DNA of 20,603 bases. Source: a virus. Both the position numbers and the translations under genes were made by a program. Of the stretch, positions 14,129-20,603 are shown in pieces. Location of the stretch: IMG/VR virus record IMGVR_UViG_3300036985_000053, positions 1 through 20,603 of that record. One strand, written 5' to 3'. The notes beneath the pieces were generated by a model. It did no database searches and was not told the DNA's origin. It saw nothing but the letters and a program-made list of their open reading frames with translations. Each line of letters begins with the position of its first letter. Within the stretch, counting starts at the first letter, position 1.

Positions 14129-15460
14129 ATGACCGTTTTACTCCAGAACAATGCCATCGGGTATCTCTCGACTCCGATCAGTGCATCGGATGTTGGCCTT
14201 GCTCTAGAGGCTGGGGACGGAGCTAACTTCCCTGCCTTGACTGCCGGGGAGTATTTCTACGCCACACTTGTAGGTGCGAACGAGGAAACGGAGATTGTTA
14301 AGGTCACTGCAAGGGTGACTGATACGCTTACCATTGTCCGCGCTCAAGACAGCAGTACCGCCTATTCGTTTGCAGCAGGCTCAAAAATTGAGATGCGCGT
14401 AAACGTAGCATCTGTAGAAGATGCTATAGCTGACGCAGTTATCACAACGCTTGCTGCTTCTGCAGTCACGGTAGTAGATGCCGGTGGATACTACGCGGCT
14501 ACGAACGTAGAGACAGCCCTTCAAGAAGTCACTGCTGCGAACAAGATCCGCATCACGGATGCTGGTAACTTCTACACCGCAACTGATGTTGAGGCAGCGC
14601 TTCAAGAAATTACGGCTGCCGTTAAGATCAATATCACTGATGCTGGGAACTTCTACACCGGCACCACTGTAGAAGCTGCCCTCCAAGAAGCGGGAAATCC
14701 TGCAGGAGGAACTATTGTTGACGCGGGTAGTTACTACATCAGCACGACAGTAGAAGGCGCGCTTCAGGAAGCGGCCCAAGCGCTGACTACTAGGATCACT
14801 GATCCCGGTAACTACTACGCTAGCAGTACCGTCGATGGCGCTTTGCAAGAAGCCGCACAGGCCAACACCACGAAGATCACTGACTCCGGTAGCTATTACT
14901 CTGGTACCACCGTAGAGGCTGCGCTCCAAGAAGTCGGTGCCTCCATTGCCGCTATTGGTCCGACGCCTAACGCTGCAGCTATCTCAATCGCAGACGCGGG
15001 TAACTACTACACCGGAGTAACGGTTGAGGCTGCGCTTCAAGAAGCCGCACAAGCCACTACAACTAAGATTACTGATACGGGGAACTACTATACTGGGACG
15101 ACAGTAGAGACTGCGCTTCAGGAAGTAGGCGCTACGCTTGCATCATCTGGTGCTAACGTCATCCATGCTGTAGGACGTATCGCAGGAGGCGGGTCTATAT
15201 CTGGTACGTCAATCGGTATCGCTAGCGCTTCTAGCCCAAGTACCGGCGTCTACACCATAACGCTTACCACGGCTATCGCTAACCAGAGCAACATTATTGC
15301 GCTTGCAACTGCTGACCATAACGGAAGTACAACGGCTTCCTACACGGCTAGTTGCGACGTAACGAGTACCACCGTGATTCAGGTAAGGGTATACCAGAAT
15401 GGAACCAATCCTGTTGCCGTAGCAGTTGGTTTTTGCATCGTTGTTCTCAACACCACTTGA
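14129..15460 (+). CDS. Repeat-containing fibre protein with shared N-terminal module
   Basis: A 443-residue protein in three parts. Residues 1 to about 100 are the beta module shared with the protein at 10138 (AGEYFYATLVG, EIVKVTAR, LTIVRAQD, KIEMRV). Residues 115-340 are eight tandem 27-residue repeats with the consensus I-T-D-x-G-x-Y-Y-x-x-T-T-V-E-x-A-L-Q-E, most likely a trimeric shaft. The last 100 residues are a beta-rich tip starting near VIHAVGRIAGGGSISG. This is a fibre or appendage protein; host binding by the tip is inferred. I start at ATG 14129, preceded by AGAGGTAGGT (14119-14128). An open frame begins at 14036, but it would overlap the 51-residue gene. Confidence 0.85.
   Translation: MTVLLQNNAIGYLSTPISASDVGLALEAGDGANFPALTAGEYFYATLVGANEETEIVKVTARVTDTLTIVRAQDSSTAYSFAAGSKIEMRVNVASVEDAIADAVITTLAASAVTVVDAGGYYAATNVETALQEVTAANKIRITDAGNFYTATDVEAALQEITAAVKINITDAGNFYTGTTVEAALQEAGNPAGGTIVDAGSYYISTTVEGALQEAAQALTTRITDPGNYYASSTVDGALQEAAQANTTKITDSGSYYSGTTVEAALQEVGASIAAIGPTPNAAAISIADAGNYYTGVTVEAALQEAAQATTTKITDTGNYYTGTTVETALQEVGATLASSGANVIHAVGRIAGGGSISGTSIGIASASSPSTGVYTITLTTAIANQSNIIALATADHNGSTTASYTASCDVTSTTVIQVRVYQNGTNPVAVAVGFCIVVLNTT
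14471..15148 (+). repeat. Eight 81-base coding repeats in the fibre gene
   Basis: Repeat starts are 14471, 14552, 14633, 14714, 14795, 14876, 14987 and 15068. Seven intervals are 81 bases. The sixth unit is longer by 30 bases (10 residues, around IAAIGPTPNA). Each encodes the D-x-G-x-[YF]-Y ... T-V-E-x-A-L-Q-E pattern. The DNA copies have diverged at synonymous and variable positions, so the protein pattern is kept by selection more than by recent duplication. Confidence 0.9.
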
Positions 15461-15472
15461 TAGGAGATAGTT

Positions 15473-15646
15473 ATGGGTAAGAAGAATCCGCTTAAATCCA
15501 AGACCATGTGGTTCAATGCGTTTGTTGCTGCGCTTGGTGCAGTTGAGGCATCGGCTCCGGGTACTCTCCCCGCTGGCCCCACGATGATCGCTATTTCAGT
15601 AATTGGCGCAGTGCTTCGTGCAATGACCATAGCGCCGGTTCGGTAG
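15473..15646 (+). CDS. Probable holin (57 residues)
   Basis: Likely small membrane protein that opens the inner membrane to trigger lysis. It has a basic start (GKKNPLKSKT), a first hydrophobic segment (MWFNAFVAALGAVEA, residues 12-26), a short turn with SAPGTLPAGP, a second hydrophobic segment (TMIAISVIGAVLRAMTI, 37-53) and a short end. The K-S-K-T-x-W-F-N beginning and LRxxT ending fit a small phage holin type I recall. It has an AGGAG site (15462-15466) six bases before the ATG and lies seven bases before the endolysin, which supports the lysis role. Confidence 0.75.
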   Translation: MGKKNPLKSKTMWFNAFVAALGAVEASAPGTLPAGPTMIAISVIGAVLRAMTIAPVR

Positions 15647-15653
15647 TATCCGT

Positions 15654-16109
15654 ATGTCGTTTCGGCTGTCGCAGAAATCAATCGAGCGCCTCACTGGCGT
15701 TAATGAGCAACTTGCCCGTGTTGTTATGCGGGCAGTTGCTATTACCAAAGTTGATTTCGGGGTGATATGTGGGCTGCGTACAGAAGAAGAACAGCGCAAG
15801 CTAGTTGCTTCTGGGGCCAGTCAGACGATGGAGTCGAAGCACATTACTGGAAAAGCTGTTGATCTTATGGCGTATGTCGGCGGTCGGGCATCGTGGGAGT
15901 TATCTCTGTACGATGACGTTGCGCACGCTATGCGGGAGGCAGCTATTGAGCAGAGCATTGGTATTCGGTGGGGGGCAGCGTGGATCATACCTGACATCAG
16001 GGTGTGGACTGAATCTATGGAAGCCGCTATGAACTACTATGTGGATAGCCGTAGGCGGCAGAACAAGCGTCCGTTTATTGATGCTCCCCACTTTGAGTTG
16101 GTTATCTGA
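15654..16109 (+). CDS. Endolysin, M15-type peptidase
   Basis: Cleaves peptidoglycan stem peptides at the end of infection, most likely as an L-alanyl-D-glutamate or D-Ala-D-Ala type endopeptidase of the M15 (VanY/T5 endolysin) group. Zinc ligands are visible: H63 and D70 in SKHITGKAVDL and H146 in DAPHFEL, with D143 as the likely catalytic acid. The GLRTEEEQRKLVASGAS segment (40-56) is also typical. At 151 residues it is a lone catalytic domain with no signal peptide, transmembrane segment or wall-binding domain, so it needs a holin. It follows the holin gene by seven bases and overlaps the next gene by one base (TGATG). Confidence 0.92.
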   Translation: MSFRLSQKSIERLTGVNEQLARVVMRAVAITKVDFGVICGLRTEEEQRKLVASGASQTMESKHITGKAVDLMAYVGGRASWELSLYDDVAHAMREAAIEQSIGIRWGAAWIIPDIRVWTESMEAAMNYYVDSRRRQNKRPFIDAPHFELVI

Positions 16110-18784
16110 TGGCAGGCATAAAGATCACCAACTTCCTTGGCAAAGCCCCCAAGATATCGCCAGAGTTGCTGCCTGAAACTACGGCACAGATTGCCACGAA
16201 CTGTAAGTTATATTCAGGGGATCTTATTCCCTACCCGATCCCAGTCGTAACGGATAGCACCAACCGTAATGGCGCGATCAAAACCCTGTATGGTCTGCGA
16301 GACCCCGGTACAGATAACCTTAAGTGGCTGTCTTGGCTTACCAGTGTAGACATTGTTGTTGCTTCGGCAACGTCCGAGGATGAGCAGCGCTTCTACTATT
16401 CTGGTGATGATGCGCCTAAGGTTAGCAATTACGAACTAGCAACCGCAGGACTAGGGCCGTACCCCACAGTAGGTGGGTACTATGATCTCGGGCTTCCGCT
16501 ACCAGTCGATACGTCAAAGCTAACAACTACTCCCGCAGTGTTTACTGCAAAGACTTCTGTCTCATACGCACGGGACGCCAGCAATGCTGCAAAGATTATA
16601 ACTAGCGCCGCTCATGGTTTGCGGTCTGGTAACTATATAACTGTAACCGGGTTCTCTTACAAAGAAGGAACTTACTCGCAGCCCAAAGGTACAAATAGGT
16701 ACGGTAGTTATTTTCTTGTTGCTGATTCGTCTATAGTTCGTGTCACGATGACTGACCACGGGCTCGCCACCGGAGACTATGGGTATTTTTCGTTCCCTAC
16801 TATATCAAAATACGAAGGGACGTATGCGATTATTGCCGTAGACAAAGATCAGTTTACGCTGACTGTTGCCGACATTCCGGGCTCTACTACTGGTGGATCA
16901 ATTATTTGGGAGAACGTAGGTACTGTAGAAGCAACGATCACAATTCTCAATCATGGACTCGATGTCAGTGCATCCGTGACATTAGACTTTACTACTGGCA
17001 CCGGCATCGACGGCACGTATAGTGTTACTCAGATCATAGATGGAGACAGGTTCAAGATTGTTCTACCAGCGTCTAAGACTACTGGCGGCGTTGTGCGCTG
17101 GGATGTCCGTAGCTTCAATGTTACGAGCGTCGAGTGTACGGTAGAGGACGACACTACCTTTACCTACTTCAGCCCCGGACCCAAGATCACTGTCACGCCG
17201 TTTACTGGCGGTAAGGTGGATATCGGTGGTCTGACGCAGGAACGTAACTATGTCTATACGTGGGTTACACCATGGAAAGAAGAGTCCATTGCATCTCGTC
17301 CGTCTGATGACATCTATATCAAAGACGGCATCACGGTCACGCTTACAGACATCCCAACGGTTAAGCCTTCTGGGAACAACTTCATTCGCGGCGTTCGCTT
17401 GTACCGTACTGTTACTTCGACCACTGGCACTGAATACTTCCGACTGAAAACAGTATGGTTTCCCACCGCACTATCGGCTGTAGCCAGAACTGCTGATGTG
17501 GGTAGAGTTACTACAACGCTTCCGCACAACCTAGACATTGATGATCGCTTCAAGATAAGCGGCTGCTCAAACGCAAACTTCAACGTCGAAGGACTCAAGG
17601 TAACTGATGTAGTCAGTGACTACATATTCGAGTTCGCGCTTGTCGGAGCAAACATAGCGTCTGTCGCTGCTACCGGCACCCTTTACTATGACGTCTCAGA
17701 AGACCCACTGGAAGATACCGCTAGGTGGTGGGGGTTCGGTGGGGACTACTCGTTCATTGACGACTTTGAAACGTCTAACCTACTGACAATTCTGTCCACT
17801 GATAACTACGACGCCCCGCCAGACGATCTGCAGGGGATAACCGTTATTCAGAACAACATCCTCGTAGGTTTCCGCAATAACGAGTTGTACTTCAGTGAAC
17901 CAAACCAGCCGCATGCATGGCCGGAAGCCTACAAGGTTACAATTGAGTATGACATTGTGGGCCTTACTGCAATCGGCGGTAACGTCTTTGTTGCTACCAC
18001 GGCGTATCCGTACACCGTAGCGGGTAGTGATCCTGCCGCAGGCATGACGGTATCCCGAGTAGACGCGCTGTACCCGTGCCTTAGTAAGACCAGCATCGTC
18101 ACGATCAACGGGGCAGTTCTCTATGCCACGCATGACGGGCTTGTTGTGTATACCCCCGGTGGTGTGCAGCTAATTACAAAGGCTATATTCAATAACGATA
18201 CATGGAATGCTGAACTCAACCCTAATACCTTAGTTGCCGCCCCGTATGGAGATGCGTATGTGGCGTCTCATTCCACTGGCGCGCTAGTATACGAACAGGA
18301 AACTGGGACTTCGGGGTCGTTTGTAAATCTGGACTACTCGTTTACAGCGGCATGGTATGACACTAGGTTCAACAGGCTGTACTACACGAGCGGAGGGACT
18401 GGGGACATCTATCTCTGGGATGAACTGACGCAACCGGCTGCCACTTACGAGTGGAAGTCTAAAGTCTTTAAGACGCCAAACATGATTAACCTCGGCGCAG
18501 CCCGTGTGATAGCTGACTACGACGCCGCTAATGCAGCGTGTATCTGGGAAGAATTAGACGAATTCTGGAATGTTGAACCCTGTGTCTGGGACGGCACGAA
18601 TCCAGTTGTGTTTAAGATGTGGGCTGATAAGGAGCTTATACTGGAGACCAGCATAACTGACTCTGGCATGTTCAGGCTGCCAGCAGGGTATAAGTCAGAT
18701 ACGTTTGAACTGTCCGTAGAAGCAGACATCCGCATCCGAGCGATCCACCTTGCAGAAACTCCCAGCGGATTGCGGGAAGTCTGA
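16109..18784 (+). CDS. Large tail nozzle-like protein with HGL/FCCH-type modules
   Basis: An 891-residue virion protein. The N-terminus (GKAPKISPELLPETTAQIA) is a pattern common at the start of podoviral nozzle or stabilisation proteins. The middle has repeated beta modules marked by AHGL (168-171), DHGL (216-219), NHGL (281-284) and PHNL (472-475), each followed by a strand such as GTYSVTQI. These resemble FCCH-like modules annotated in phage tail proteins. The last 300 residues are beta-propeller-like (FRNNELYFSEPN, GAVLYATHDGLVVYTPGG). I infer a nozzle closing the short tail. No catalytic motif is seen. The gene is coupled to the endolysin before it and to the gene after it, each by a one-base overlap. 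Confidence 0.8.
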   Translation: MAGIKITNFLGKAPKISPELLPETTAQIATNCKLYSGDLIPYPIPVVTDSTNRNGAIKTLYGLRDPGTDNLKWLSWLTSVDIVVASATSEDEQRFYYSGDDAPKVSNYELATAGLGPYPTVGGYYDLGLPLPVDTSKLTTTPAVFTAKTSVSYARDASNAAKIITSAAHGLRSGNYITVTGFSYKEGTYSQPKGTNRYGSYFLVADSSIVRVTMTDHGLATGDYGYFSFPTISKYEGTYAIIAVDKDQFTLTVADIPGSTTGGSIIWENVGTVEATITILNHGLDVSASVTLDFTTGTGIDGTYSVTQIIDGDRFKIVLPASKTTGGVVRWDVRSFNVTSVECTVEDDTTFTYFSPGPKITVTPFTGGKVDIGGLTQERNYVYTWVTPWKEESIASRPSDDIYIKDGITVTLTDIPTVKPSGNNFIRGVRLYRTVTSTTGTEYFRLKTVWFPTALSAVARTADVGRVTTTLPHNLDIDDRFKISGCSNANFNVEGLKVTDVVSDYIFEFALVGANIASVAATGTLYYDVSEDPLEDTARWWGFGGDYSFIDDFETSNLLTILSTDNYDAPPDDLQGITVIQNNILVGFRNNELYFSEPNQPHAWPEAYKVTIEYDIVGLTAIGGNVFVATTAYPYTVAGSDPAAGMTVSRVDALYPCLSKTSIVTINGAVLYATHDGLVVYTPGGVQLITKAIFNNDTWNAELNPNTLVAAPYGDAYVASHSTGALVYEQETGTSGSFVNLDYSFTAAWYDTRFNRLYYTSGGTGDIYLWDELTQPAATYEWKSKVFKTPNMINLGAARVIADYDAANAACIWEELDEFWNVEPCVWDGTNPVVFKMWADKELILETSITDSGMFRLPAGYKSDTFELSVEADIRIRAIHLAETPSGLREV

Positions 18785-19143
18785 TGGCTACACGCAAGGC
18801 TAAGTTCACCGTTATCCCTAACCTGCCGCAACTGGGTGTCCCCGGTGGGCAGGGATATGTACTGACTGCGCTTAAAGAGAACGTAGACCTTCTGACTGGG
18901 GCCAAGGGATCGAAGTATTCCGACAGCAGTGCAGTTACTAGAGGGAGTATCACTGTTGCTGATGCACCAGCCGCAGAGCTTACTCGCGTAACTGCTGAAG
19001 GCGCAGGGTTCTCCACAAATAACGTACTGGTCCCAGACTTTGATGATTATGTTAAGTTAATCAGCAATGTCCAGACTCTGACTAGCGATGTCACCGCAAT
19101 GCGGAAGACCCTTAACACCCTCATCCAGCAACTTAAGAGCTAA
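18784..19143 (+). CDS. Small virion protein with C-terminal coiled coil
   Basis: A 119-residue protein with a basic start (MATRKAKFTVIPNLPQLG), a Gly/Ser-rich middle (VTRGSITVADAPAAELT) and a helical C-terminus (VKLISNVQTLTSDVTAMRKT, ending TLIQQLKS) with heptad spacing of hydrophobic residues, suggesting trimerisation. It is coupled (TGATG) to the nozzle-like gene. A minor tail or fibre-attachment protein is plausible. I do not recognise the family. Confidence 0.72.
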   Translation: MATRKAKFTVIPNLPQLGVPGGQGYVLTALKENVDLLTGAKGSKYSDSSAVTRGSITVADAPAAELTRVTAEGAGFSTNNVLVPDFDDYVKLISNVQTLTSDVTAMRKTLNTLIQQLKS

Positions 19144-19145
19144 CT

Positions 19146-19856
19146 ATGAACCCGCAAGCTCCTTCTACTACGTCGCTCGATCTCCCTCCCGCACTGGCGC
19201 GACTCCTGAGTATGCCTGCTGCTGGCAGCACAATTCCGGGGTACGCAGCAGGTGGCATGGTCGGCCCCGGCGGTTCGCCGCAGCCTACGGCTGGCGTTAG
19301 CCAGAGTCCTAGGCAGGGCACGCCTATGGACCCGCAAGTGATGGAGATGCAGGTAAACCAGTTCGCTGCACAGAATCCAGAACAAGTTGCTCAGATCCGC
19401 AACACCATCATGCAAGAAATGCAGTCAGGAGAACTGACGCAGCAAGAACTTAACATGGTTGTGCAGTTGGCTACCGTTGCTTCGCGTAACCCTGAGATGT
19501 ATCCCAACGTGCGCAAGTTTGCTATCCAGCAGGGTATTGCTACCGAGGCTGATCTACCGCAGCAGTATGACCAAGGGCTTATACTTGTGTTGCTTATAGC
19601 AGCCCGCGCTGTACAACAGGATATGGGTGGGCAGAACATGATGCAGGGCGGTACTGCTCCTGCTGTACCTCCGCAAGCTGGGCAGATGGGTATGCCGTCT
19701 ATGGCATCAGGTGGTCCCGTGCCCCCATCGGCAAAATCTGGTGGAGGGGTTATAATCGAAGCGCATGAAGGGGAATACGTTATCCCCAAGAAGGTCGTGG
19801 AGATGAAAGGCAAAGAGTTTTTTGACAGCTTGGTACAGAAGTACAAGGATCTTTGA
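19146..19856 (+). CDS. Structural protein with tape-measure-like C-terminal motif
   Basis: A 236-residue protein. It has a Pro/Gly/Ala-rich N-terminus (GYAAGGMVGPGG near 32-43), a Gln/Met-rich helical middle (VMEMQVNQFAAQNPEQVAQI), and a C-terminal segment GGGVIIEAHEGEYVIPKKV followed by FFDSLVQKY. The combination of a GGMV stretch and a late EGEYVIPKK motif resembles the C-terminal part of many tape-measure proteins, here without the long helical body. It may be an internal or tail-tip protein. The function is unknown. It ends with a TGATG overlap with the next gene. Confidence 0.72.
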   Translation: MNPQAPSTTSLDLPPALARLLSMPAAGSTIPGYAAGGMVGPGGSPQPTAGVSQSPRQGTPMDPQVMEMQVNQFAAQNPEQVAQIRNTIMQEMQSGELTQQELNMVVQLATVASRNPEMYPNVRKFAIQQGIATEADLPQQYDQGLILVLLIAARAVQQDMGGQNMMQGGTAPAVPPQAGQMGMPSMASGGPVPPSAKSGGGVIIEAHEGEYVIPKKVVEMKGKEFFDSLVQKYKDL

Positions 19857-20287
19857 TGCCGGTAATGTCCATTGAGATGTTATCTCCAGAGCGGGTAAAC
19901 GAACTTTGGCCAGAGCTTGAGTCGTACTTCGACGCCGCGTGTGAAGGCAACGAAATTGCTGCCGACGAGATGGACGCGAGTGACATCTATGTACTCACAC
20001 AAACTGATCTGGCTGTTGTGTTTGTTGGATACATGGACGAGGAACCCGCATGTGTGATGGCACTGCAGTTCAATACGACGAACGGGCGCAAGGGTGCAGA
20101 TATCATCGCAATGGCAGGGCGAGAACTGATGAAGTTCAAGTCCCTTTACTGGCCAAGTATTCTGGAGTGGTTACGTGCCAATGGCGTACAGTTCGTAGAC
20201 GCATACGCACCAGCGCGCCTAGCCAAGTTGTACACTAGCAAGTTTGGATTCACTAAGTCCTGTTCATATGTCAGGATGTCGCTGTAG
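19856..20287 (+). CDS. GNAT-like protein (T7 gp13-type candidate)
   Basis: A 143-residue protein with the strand-helix order of GNAT acetyltransferases: a beta pair (LAVVFVGYMDEEPACVMALQ), a central helix (ELMKFKSLYWPSILEWLR), a strand (VQFVDAYAP) and the terminal ALYTSKFGFTKSC-like signature (AKLYTSKFGFTKS). I do not see the usual Q/R-x-x-G-x-G/A acetyl-CoA loop clearly, so catalytic activity is doubtful. GNAT-fold proteins of this size occur in podoviral tail clusters (phage T7 gp13 family), which fits the location. I start at ATG 19856, which overlaps the previous TGA by one base; an in-frame TTG at 19853 is unlikely. Confidence 0.65.
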   Translation: MPVMSIEMLSPERVNELWPELESYFDAACEGNEIAADEMDASDIYVLTQTDLAVVFVGYMDEEPACVMALQFNTTNGRKGADIIAMAGRELMKFKSLYWPSILEWLRANGVQFVDAYAPARLAKLYTSKFGFTKSCSYVRMSL

Positions 20288-20296
20288 GAGCTAGCT

Positions 20297-20603
20297 ATGA
20301 GTAAGTCACTTAAGAAAATTGTAGGTATCGCAGCGGCACTGATCGTTCCGTACGCCGCGCCTATTATCTCTGGAGCCATTGGGTTGTCTGGAGCAATAGG
20401 CGGCGTACTGGGTAGCGCAGCAACTGGGGCTGTTCTTGGTGGGGCGTCAACTGCCGCACTAGGCGGTGACTGGAAGAAGGGGGCTTTATTCGGCGGCCTC
20501 GGCGGCGGCATCGGTGGGTATCTTAACCCTACTGGTGCTTCTACAATGTTCGGCATCCAAGGTGATCCGTCCGCTGGCGCGTTCGGTGCTGCTAGTGCGG
20601 GAG
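20297..20603 (+). CDS. Gly/Ala-rich hydrophobic virion protein, cut by window edge
   Basis: The open frame begins at ATG 20297, six bases after AGGAG (20286-20290), and runs off the right edge after about 102 codons. It starts with SKSLKKIVGIAAALIVPYAA and continues with a Gly/Ala-rich hydrophobic segment (GAIGGVLGSAATGAVLGG) and GLGGGIGGYLNP. This glycine-zipper-like pattern is typical of phage internal virion or DNA-ejection proteins and of some tail-tip proteins. The full length and domains are unknown. Membrane-interacting ejection protein is my best inference. Confidence 0.7.
   Translation, partial: MSKSLKKIVGIAAALIVPYAAPIISGAIGLSGAIGGVLGSAATGAVLGGASTAALGGDWKKGALFGGLGGGIGGYLNPTGASTMFGIQGDPSAGAFGAASAG

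Noticed and set aside
10931-15460. Diversity-generating retroelement acting on the fibre genes
   Set aside because: No reverse transcriptase, template repeat or C-type lectin target domain is visible in the window. The repeats found are ordinary fibre repeats.
1-20603. tRNA genes or integration (att) site
   Set aside because: No cloverleaf-like sequence was noticed, and gaps between genes are too small except at the left end, where no tRNA pattern appears. No integrase is present.

Overview
This window looks like the left part of the virion-morphogenesis region of a tailed bacteriophage (Caudoviricetes), probably short-tailed (podovirus-like). Every gene I can support is on the + strand, and genes are tightly packed. 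The order is classical: small terminase, large terminase, portal, scaffold, major capsid protein, small head proteins, adaptor proteins, fibre/appendage proteins, lysis genes, a large nozzle-like tail protein, then small tail or internal-virion proteins running off the right edge. I see no sheath, tube-and-tape-measure series, integrase, tRNA, replication genes or RNA polymerase. The M15-type endolysin without a wall-binding domain suggests a Gram-negative host. The host genus cannot be read from this sequence.

Layout. Bases 1-281 are noncoding and hold a structured repeat array (121-220) in front of the terminase genes. Bases 282-2336 are the packaging module (terS, a 56-residue gene, terL), closed by a strong intrinsic terminator (2371-2404). 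Bases 2443-7097 encode a charged small protein, portal, a 71-residue protein, scaffold and major capsid protein. Bases 7098-8411 hold three small beta-rich proteins that may be decoration or head-fibre proteins. Three G/C-rich intergenic hairpins lie in this stretch, one after each of the first three genes counted from the capsid gene. Bases 8418-10125 encode a small protein and two adaptor/connector-type proteins.

Bases 10138-15460 form a variable-looking appendage cluster. Two fibre-like proteins share an N-terminal module. A tandem LamG-like lectin protein has visibly more A/T-rich DNA. There is also a GTG-repeat fibre, a membrane protein and two small basic proteins, including a 51-residue four-cysteine gene. 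Bases 15473-16109 are a compact holin/endolysin pair. Bases 16109-20603 encode an 891-residue nozzle-like protein with HGL-type modules, a coiled-coil protein, a protein with a tape-measure-like C-terminal motif, a GNAT-like protein and the start of a Gly-rich hydrophobic protein.

The genes appear to act as one late assembly programme. The terminase pumps DNA through the portal into a scaffold-assembled shell. The adaptors and nozzle close the head and form the short tail. Fibres and lectin-like proteins bind the host surface, and holin plus endopeptidase release progeny. Many stop/start pairs overlap by a single base (TAATG or TGATG), pointing to translational coupling. I found no clearly new enzymatic system. 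The most unusual items are the upstream repeat-plus-dyad array, the hairpins in the capsid cassette, and the module sharing and repeats in the appendage cluster.
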